Part shown: piece by piece, positions 25,757 through 32,231 of the stretch
Layout: each line of letters begins with the position of its first letter
Position numbering within the stretch: position 1 is the first letter of the stretch
Assembly: GCA_964386865.1 (NCBI GenBank)
Contig: CAYLUN010000066.1
Span: 1 to 32,231, forward strand
DNA: 32,231 bases
DNA from: CAYLUN01 sp964386865
Lineage (GTDB): Bacteria > Verrucomicrobiota > Kiritimatiellia > RFP12 > UBA1067
Reading direction: 5' to 3'
The notes under the pieces: generated by a model
Told to the model about the DNA's origin: nothing
Seen by the model: only the letters and a program-made list of their open reading frames with translations
The model's database searches: none
Translations under genes and position numbers: made by a program

Positions 25757-26428
25757 ATGGTTCACAACCTGACAGATGGGCGTACGCACCGCACCACCCG
25801 GCGTGGCCAGGCGATGATCGAGTCGGTTTTTGTGATCATTTTGACCTGCCTCGTGTTTTTGGCCGCCTATCAGTACGCGCACCTGTTCGCGTGCAAGACC
25901 GTCCTCACCCACGCGGCGGCCCGCGCGGCCAGGGCCCGCTCCGTCGGGTTCAACCAGTGGATGATCGAGAAGAGCGCGCGCGTGGCGGCCATCCCGGCTT
26001 CGGGACGCCGCCTGACCCCACCGCCCAGCGGGCTCGACCCTGCGATTGCAGCCGCGCTTAACCAGAACCGGGTGGGTGACGTCTGGGACGCCTCCCTGCG
26101 CGCCACCGCACGCTCCCCCGGCACGCAGCTGGAGGTGGCCCGCATCCCCGACTACATGGACAGCATCAACAACCCCACCGCCGAGCAGCTTCTCGATTAC
26201 GAGCTCTGGGACACGCTCTCGGTCGAGATCGACGAGCCGCCGAACTTGACGGGGACGGAGGCCGGCACCCTCACCGTCCACGTGCGGCAGCGGCACCCGC
26301 TGCTGATCGCGCTCGAGGCGCTGGCGGACGGGGAGCTGCGCGACGCCGCCGGCGAGACCTTCGCCCTCGGCGGTTTCTTCACCATCGAGAACCACTACCC
26401 GCTCTACATGGAGGACATGAACTGGTGA
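25757..26428 (+). CDS. TadE-like pseudopilin
   Basis: 223 residues. RRGQAMIESVFVIILTCLVFLAAYQYAHLF gives Gly17/Gln with Glu at +5 and a transmembrane helix, the TadE arrangement, followed by AARAARARS. The remaining ~175 residues form a periplasmic or surface domain (DYELWDTLSVEIDEPP...VRQRHPLL). No strong SD is seen, with GGGAG about 14 nt from the start. The stop overlaps the next start (GTGA). Confidence 0.78.
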   Translation: MVHNLTDGRTHRTTRRGQAMIESVFVIILTCLVFLAAYQYAHLFACKTVLTHAAARAARARSVGFNQWMIEKSARVAAIPASGRRLTPPPSGLDPAIAAALNQNRVGDVWDASLRATARSPGTQLEVARIPDYMDSINNPTAEQLLDYELWDTLSVEIDEPPNLTGTEAGTLTVHVRQRHPLLIALEALADGELRDAAGETFALGGFFTIENHYPLYMEDMNW

Positions 26429-27891
26429 GGGCCCACACGCCAAAAGCCGCCCCGCGCGCTCGCGCACGTGTCGCCTCGGGCCGCACGCGCGGGCAGGCCG
26501 TCGTCTTCCTGCTTCTGGCCCTCACCGCGCTCGTTTTCGTCTTGCTCTTCAACGTCGACCTGCACCGGATCGTGCAGCGCAAGAACCAGACCCAGAACGC
26601 GGGCGACGCCGCCGCCCTCGCCGCCGCCCGCTGGCAGGGCGCGTCCCTCAACCTGGTCGGCGAGCTCAACCTCCTGCACGCCCTCGCGCTCGTGGCCCAG
26701 TCGCCAGCCGCCGTCGAGGCCATCACCAACATGCAGGCGCGCCTCTGCTTTTCGGGCCCCATGACCGCGCTTTTCGCGGCCCAGATCGCCGCGAAGAACA
26801 ACCACATGTACGTCGACTCCGACATGACCTCCTTGCTCACCGAGCACGCGGAGACCGTGCGCACGGAGTACGCGTCGACCTTCAACGGCGAGATGTACTT
26901 TCCCGAGCCCTGGGCCGGCGCGTGGGATGACTACGCGGACATGCTCCAGCAGGTGGCCGCCGACGGCATCGCCGCCGGCCCCGACAACGCCCAGTTCTTC
27001 ATGGACCCCTCCTCCGGCCATCCGCTTTTCAACAAGGCCTTCTACGACGCCATCGACGGCGAGGACTGGTGCTGGTTCTACCTCATCGCCCCGGGCCTGC
27101 TCGACTCCTACAGCTCGTACCACGACTGGCCCCCGATTCCCGAAGCCGACGCGACGGACTACGCGAGCAGCGAGATCTTCGGCCTCGGCCTGCAGCCCTT
27201 TGTGACGCCGATGCAGTTCCTCTTCACGGATGAGGCGCTGGCCGAACTCGTTAACGACGCCGGGCTTGGCCCCGTTTCCGCCCACGCGCTCGCCGTCACA
27301 AACCTCATGAATCCGGCGGAGACCTGGTACGTGTACAACCGCAGCGTGTGGACCGACTGGTCCCTCATCCGGCCCGACGGCGAAGGCTCGTTTCCCGTCA
27401 CCGGGCCCGTCCGCGCCGAGTACGACTACGCCGGCGCCGACGCCGTCGTCCGCGTCTACGCGAGCGTCGACCGGCTCACCCCCGGCATCGAAGGCGGCAA
27501 CCGCAGCGACAAGGTGGTCTGGTCTGCGGCGGCCAAGCCGTTCGGCTACCTCGGCACGGACGCCGACAAGCAGCGCCCGGACTCCGCCGCCTCCTTCGTG
27601 CTCCCCGCTTTCCGCGATGTCCGCCTCATCCCCGTCGACGCGGCCTCCGGCGCGCAGTACAGCACGTCCGACGTGGAGTGGGTGCGGCACGTCCGGGACC
27701 ACCTGCGCACCTACCTCGACGTAGGCCCCCCAGCCTCGCCTTCCTGCCGCTACTGCTCGTCGCTCGTCGTGTGGGAGATCGAGGCCTTCCGCCAGGAGGG
27801 CTCGGCCTGGCTGGAGCTGAACAGCGGGCTCTGCCACATGCCGTCGGGCGGCGGCGGCCACCACGGCGGCGGCAGCCGCAGGGGACACTAG
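26425..27891 (+). CDS. TadG-like Tad-locus protein
   Basis: 488 residues from GTG 26425, which overlaps the TadE-like stop; no other start lies near. RGQAVVFLLLALTALVFVLLFNVDLHRIVQRKNQTQNAGDAAALAAAR is the typical N-terminal anchor and helix of TadG/Flp-assembly proteins, without Glu at +5 (Phe instead), so prepilin cleavage is doubtful. A large extracytoplasmic region contains many aromatic residues and a late CRYC pair. The C-terminus is a Gly/His-rich tail (GGGGHHGGGS). No von Willebrand A domain is evident. Confidence 0.72.
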   Translation: MRAHTPKAAPRARARVASGRTRGQAVVFLLLALTALVFVLLFNVDLHRIVQRKNQTQNAGDAAALAAARWQGASLNLVGELNLLHALALVAQSPAAVEAITNMQARLCFSGPMTALFAAQIAAKNNHMYVDSDMTSLLTEHAETVRTEYASTFNGEMYFPEPWAGAWDDYADMLQQVAADGIAAGPDNAQFFMDPSSGHPLFNKAFYDAIDGEDWCWFYLIAPGLLDSYSSYHDWPPIPEADATDYASSEIFGLGLQPFVTPMQFLFTDEALAELVNDAGLGPVSAHALAVTNLMNPAETWYVYNRSVWTDWSLIRPDGEGSFPVTGPVRAEYDYAGADAVVRVYASVDRLTPGIEGGNRSDKVVWSAAAKPFGYLGTDADKQRPDSAASFVLPAFRDVRLIPVDAASGAQYSTSDVEWVRHVRDHLRTYLDVGPPASPSCRYCSSLVVWEIEAFRQEGSAWLELNSGLCHMPSGGGGHHGGGSRRGH

Positions 27892-27892
27892 A

Positions 27893-28480
27893 ATGGCAGA
27901 CGCACGGACAGACACGGACAGACACGGACAGGCATGGACGAGAGGCCCGCGCTCGCGTGTTGGCTCCTCCGGGCAGGCCGCCATCGAGTTCGTCTCCGGC
28001 CTGATTCTGCTCCTGCTCGTCGTCACCGGCATCCTCCACGTCAGCCGCATGGGCACCACCTCCCTCTTCCTGCACTCGGTCTTGCGCGGCGACGCCGGCG
28101 AGCGCGCCATGGAGGGCGTGGTCTCCGCCTCGCCCGATTACATCTCGGACTGGCAAGCCGGCTCGGACGGTACCCGCTACACCACCGACGACGAAGAGGT
28201 CCGCAACGGCGCGATGCTTCCCGCCACGCTTGATTCCCTCACCAGTCACTCGGTTCGCAATCCTGGCGACTGGGGCTACGTGGAAGATCTCTCGCGCCTG
28301 CCGGTTTCAATGGTCAGCCTGCAGGCCTCCCCCATCATGGCCACCGCGCTCGGCTTCGTTCACCGCGAGGAAACCCTTCACGTGCCCGTCGACACCGTCC
28401 TGCGCCAGCTGGTCTACGACAAGGATGAGGTCGCCATCAAGGAAGAGGTTTGGATGCCCCTCATGGGAGGGCTGTACTGA
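27893..28480 (+). CDS. TadE-like pseudopilin with repeat-derived N-terminus
   Basis: 195 residues. SSGQAAIEFVSGLILLLLVVTGIL (from about residue 25) has Gly/Gln and Glu at +5, a pseudopilin motif. The first ~15 residues (ADARTDTDRHGQAW) are encoded by a three-copy 10-bp direct repeat. The C-terminal domain is unrecognised. ATG 27893 is 1 nt after the previous stop; there is no strong SD. The next gene overlaps it by one base (TGATG). Confidence 0.75.
   Translation: MADARTDTDRHGQAWTRGPRSRVGSSGQAAIEFVSGLILLLLVVTGILHVSRMGTTSLFLHSVLRGDAGERAMEGVVSASPDYISDWQAGSDGTRYTTDDEEVRNGAMLPATLDSLTSHSVRNPGDWGYVEDLSRLPVSMVSLQASPIMATALGFVHREETLHVPVDTVLRQLVYDKDEVAIKEEVWMPLMGGLY
27903..27932 (+). repeat. 10-bp direct repeat, three copies, at the start of the TadE-like gene
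   Basis: CACGGACAGA at 27903-27912 and 27913-27922, and CACGGACAGG at 27923-27932. The unit is not a multiple of three, so gain or loss of one copy would shift the frame 10 bp into the gene. Confidence 0.9.
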
Positions 28481-29160
28481 TGAGGGGGCCGCTGCTGATC
28501 GCCACGTGCCTGCTCTCCCTCGCCGCCCGCGGCGAGGTTTTCTGGCGCCTGCCAGGCGGCGCCGACGCGCTCGTGAAGGAGCTGGGCGGCACCAGCGTCT
28601 ACGCCACGGACGTCACGCTCAACGGCGCCCCCGGCGTCCTGACGGCCCACGCGATCCCGGCTTCTTCGTCCAGCGTCTGCGCCAGCCTCGCCCGCCGTCT
28701 CGGCCTGTCGCCGGAGTCCTCGCTGGGCGGAACCATCATCACCCACGCGGAGAAGGGTCGCCTGAGCCGGCTGATCGTCCTGCCCTCCGGAGCCTCGGCC
28801 GAGGCCTGCGTCGTGCTCGCGTTCGACCAGTCCTCGCGCGACGCCGCGCGCTCCAGGCAGGCGGCGCCCGCCTGGCCAGACGGCCTGCCCGCCCTCTCCG
28901 CCGCGCCGCTCTTCACCGCCGTCTGCGACGCCACGCGCACGACCTTCGTGGCCGCCGAGACCGCGGCCTCGCCCGACGAGGCCGCGCGCAGCGCGGCCCA
29001 GGCCCTGTCCGGCGCCGGCTGGACTGAGACCGTCCCCTCCTCGGCCACGTTCAAGACCTTCTGCTCCGGACGCAAGACCTGCGTCGTGCTCGCCAGCCGC
29101 AACGGCCCAACCGCGCGAACCTCAATTACCGTATTGCAGAGAGAGGGCGCCTCGCCTTAA
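28480..29160 (+). CDS. Exported protein of unknown function in the Tad locus
   Basis: 226 residues. The N-terminus MRGPLLIATCLLSLAARGEV is a short signal peptide. The mature part is Ala/Ser-rich with an early FWRLPGGADALVKELGG and four cysteines in the second half (EACVVL, AVCDAT, TFCSGRKTCVVLAS). I recognise no domain. GGAGG lies 9 nt before ATG 28480; an in-frame ATG at 28450 would overlap the TadE-like gene further and lose the signal peptide. Its place between TadE-like and CpaB suggests a role in pilus assembly, but this rests on context only. Confidence 0.72.
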   Translation: MRGPLLIATCLLSLAARGEVFWRLPGGADALVKELGGTSVYATDVTLNGAPGVLTAHAIPASSSSVCASLARRLGLSPESSLGGTIITHAEKGRLSRLIVLPSGASAEACVVLAFDQSSRDAARSRQAAPAWPDGLPALSAAPLFTAVCDATRTTFVAAETAASPDEAARSAAQALSGAGWTETVPSSATFKTFCSGRKTCVVLASRNGPTARTSITVLQREGASP

Positions 29161-29201
29161 ACTACCCGCGTCCCCCATCGGACGCAGAAGGAACCCGAAC
29201 C

Positions 29202-30023
29202 ATGAAGCAGAAAGTGATCCTCATCGTCTCCGTCGTCATCGGCCTCCTCGCGGCCGTCCTGACGCGCTCCTACCTGAACGCCAAGGACCGCGAGGTGCAG
29301 CGCTGGAAAGAGGACTTCAACCGCAAGAACGCCAAAGTCGAGGTGATCGCCATCAAGAAGTCCATCCCCTCCGGGACGATCTTGACCATGCAGGACATCG
29401 GCGCCAAAATGGTCATCGAGGCCTCCGTCCGCGGCCACATCATCAAGGCCAGCGAGTACGTCTCCCTGATCGGCCGCAAGACCCTGCGCGCGCTGCAAGG
29501 GGGCGATCCGGTCTTCTGGTCCGACATCGAGGGCGGCGACCCCGCCACGCGCGGCCTCGCCGGCGACATCAAGCCCCGCATGCGGGCGATCTCGGTCAAC
29601 GCCACCGGCGCCGCCGCGGTCAGCGGCATGGTCAAGCCAAACGACCACATCGACGTGCTCGGCACCTTCTCGTTCCCCTCCAAGACCGCTCAAGGCGAGC
29701 TCGAACTCGTCACCCTGACGATCCTGCAAGACGTGCTCGTGCTCGCGACCGGCAAGGAGACGGCCAAGTCGCAGTTCCTGAGCGACGCCCGGGCTTCCTC
29801 CGCCACCTACAGCACCGTCACGCTCGAGGTCACGCCGCGCGAAGCTGAGATGCTCGTTTTCCTCGAGCAGATCAAGGGCCGCATTTCCCTCGCCCTGCGC
29901 AACCCCGACGACGTCTATTTCGAGAAGACCCTGCCGCGCGTGAACTTCGAGATGATCCAGTCCGAGATCGAGTCGCTCAACACGTACCGCCAGCAACAGC
30001 TCCTGCGCAAGCGCGCCGAGTGA
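29202..30023 (+). CDS. cpaB: CpaB/RcpC Flp pilus assembly protein
   Basis: 273 residues. An N-terminal membrane anchor (residues 4-22) is followed by a SAF domain (AIKKSIPSGTILTMQDIGAKMV, VSLIGRKTLRALQGGDPVFWSDI) and the RcpC region (MRAISVNATGAAAVSGMVKPNDHIDVLGTF, LVTLTILQDVLVLATGK, STVTLEVTPREAEMLVF). CpaB supports the outer-membrane secretin of Tad systems. AAGGA lies 9 nt upstream. The usual secretin gene (cpaC) does not follow; the ATPase gene does. Confidence 0.93.
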   Translation: MKQKVILIVSVVIGLLAAVLTRSYLNAKDREVQRWKEDFNRKNAKVEVIAIKKSIPSGTILTMQDIGAKMVIEASVRGHIIKASEYVSLIGRKTLRALQGGDPVFWSDIEGGDPATRGLAGDIKPRMRAISVNATGAAAVSGMVKPNDHIDVLGTFSFPSKTAQGELELVTLTILQDVLVLATGKETAKSQFLSDARASSATYSTVTLEVTPREAEMLVFLEQIKGRISLALRNPDDVYFEKTLPRVNFEMIQSEIESLNTYRQQQLLRKRAE

Positions 30024-30056
30024 CCGCCCCTCTGACCTCTGACCTCCTATACACCT

Positions 30057-31780
<1,724 letters not shown>

Positions 31781-31784
<4 letters not shown>

Positions 31785-32231
31785 TCGTTGACAGCCTCGC
31801 GGCCACCAAGTGGAGCGCGGTCGCGCTGCTGGGCCTCGCCTTCGCGGGCTTCGCCTACACCATCGCCCGCGCGATGGGCTCGGGCGCCACCGCCTACGCG
31901 GACAACATGTCTGAGGAGACCGCCCGCCAGTTCGAAGACATCTTCCTCTTCATCCCTGCCAAGCGCATCCGCGAGATCGGCTGGGCCGCCGCGGCGGTCA
32001 TCTTCCTGGTCTTCGCCGTCCCGTTCTTCGATTTGGACAAGCCCGTTTCGACGACGGTCGGCCTCGGGCTGGGCCTCTTCTTCGGCTCGCTCGCCCTCTC
32101 CGCCCCCTTCAAGCTGGTCGACGTGATGCGCGCCCGGCGCCGCATGAAGTTCAACATCCAGCTCGTCGAGGCGCTCGGCAGCATGAGCAACGCCCTGCGC
32201 GCCGGCTTCAGCATCAACCAGGCCTTCGAGA
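31781..32231 (+). CDS. tadB: TadB-like inner-membrane platform protein (3' end outside window)
   Basis: 150 codons are visible and the frame is open to the edge. Hydrophobic segments occur at ~12-30 (WSAVALLGLAFAGFAYTIA), ~68-83 (AAAAVIFLVFAVPFFD) and ~90-107. The start of the T2SS-F domain follows, with RRRMKFNIQLVEALGSMSNALRAGFSINQAFE, the amphipathic stretch characteristic of TadB/GspF. It is the membrane partner of the CpaF ATPase and overlaps it by 4 nt. Confidence 0.88.

Noticed and set aside
25662..25772. 36-codon frame between the second pilin and the TadE-like gene
   Set aside because: No SD, no recognisable features, overlaps the TadE-like start; too weak to call a gene.

Overview
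The window is GC-rich, gene-dense bacterial chromosome with no sign of phage, plasmid or insertion sequence. The gene content (very large secreted SGNH hydrolases built from repeated modules, an anaerobic sulfatase maturase, RicT beside holB/tmk, a Tad-type pilus locus) suggests a member of the PVC group, most likely Kiritimatiellota or Lentisphaerota. This is inferred from gene style; no rRNA or marker phylogeny is available here.

Layout. (1) 1-7271, minus strand: two tandem paralogous secreted SGNH/GDSL hydrolases, the first cut by the window edge, both carrying copies of a ~210-residue module after Ig-like domains. (2) 7272-7563: divergent intergenic region with two candidate promoters and a nested palindromic element. 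(3) 7564-9968, plus strand: DUF493 protein, orphan sugar-type ABC ATPase, nadD, and rsfS, which appears to start at ATT. (4) 9934-12776: ECF sigma factor plus single-span probable anti-sigma protein, divergent from a lipoprotein with a zinc-protease motif. (5) 19752-12862, minus strand: a compact eight-gene run ispF-cysS-tmk-holB-ricT-aroQ-pfkB-type kinase-sulfatase maturase. (6) 19906-22140, plus strand: M42 aminopeptidase and a GT4 glycosyltransferase. (7) 25053-22112, minus strand: secreted sialidase-like beta-propeller, folE, and a xylose-isomerase-like TIM barrel. (8) 25187 to the right edge, plus strand: a Tad/Flp pilus locus with two Flp-type pilins, TadE/TadG-like proteins, an exported unknown, CpaB, an FHA-CpaF fusion ATPase and the start of TadB.

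Biology. The secreted hydrolases, sialidase-like protein and sulfatase maturase fit an anaerobic glycan degrader, and the Tad pilus would provide surface attachment. The remainder is housekeeping: NAD, isoprenoid, folate and shikimate synthesis, replication and translation.

The most unusual signals are regulatory. Four transcription units (DUF493, ispF, folE, flp) show TTGnnn-17/18 bp-TAnnnT boxes ending only 7-8 nt before an ATG that lacks a Shine-Dalgarno, which predicts leaderless mRNAs. Other units have ~50-65 nt leaders, or a short leader with an SD. The apparent ATT start of rsfS, with a strong SD, and the palindromic element at 7400-7485 are the other main points.
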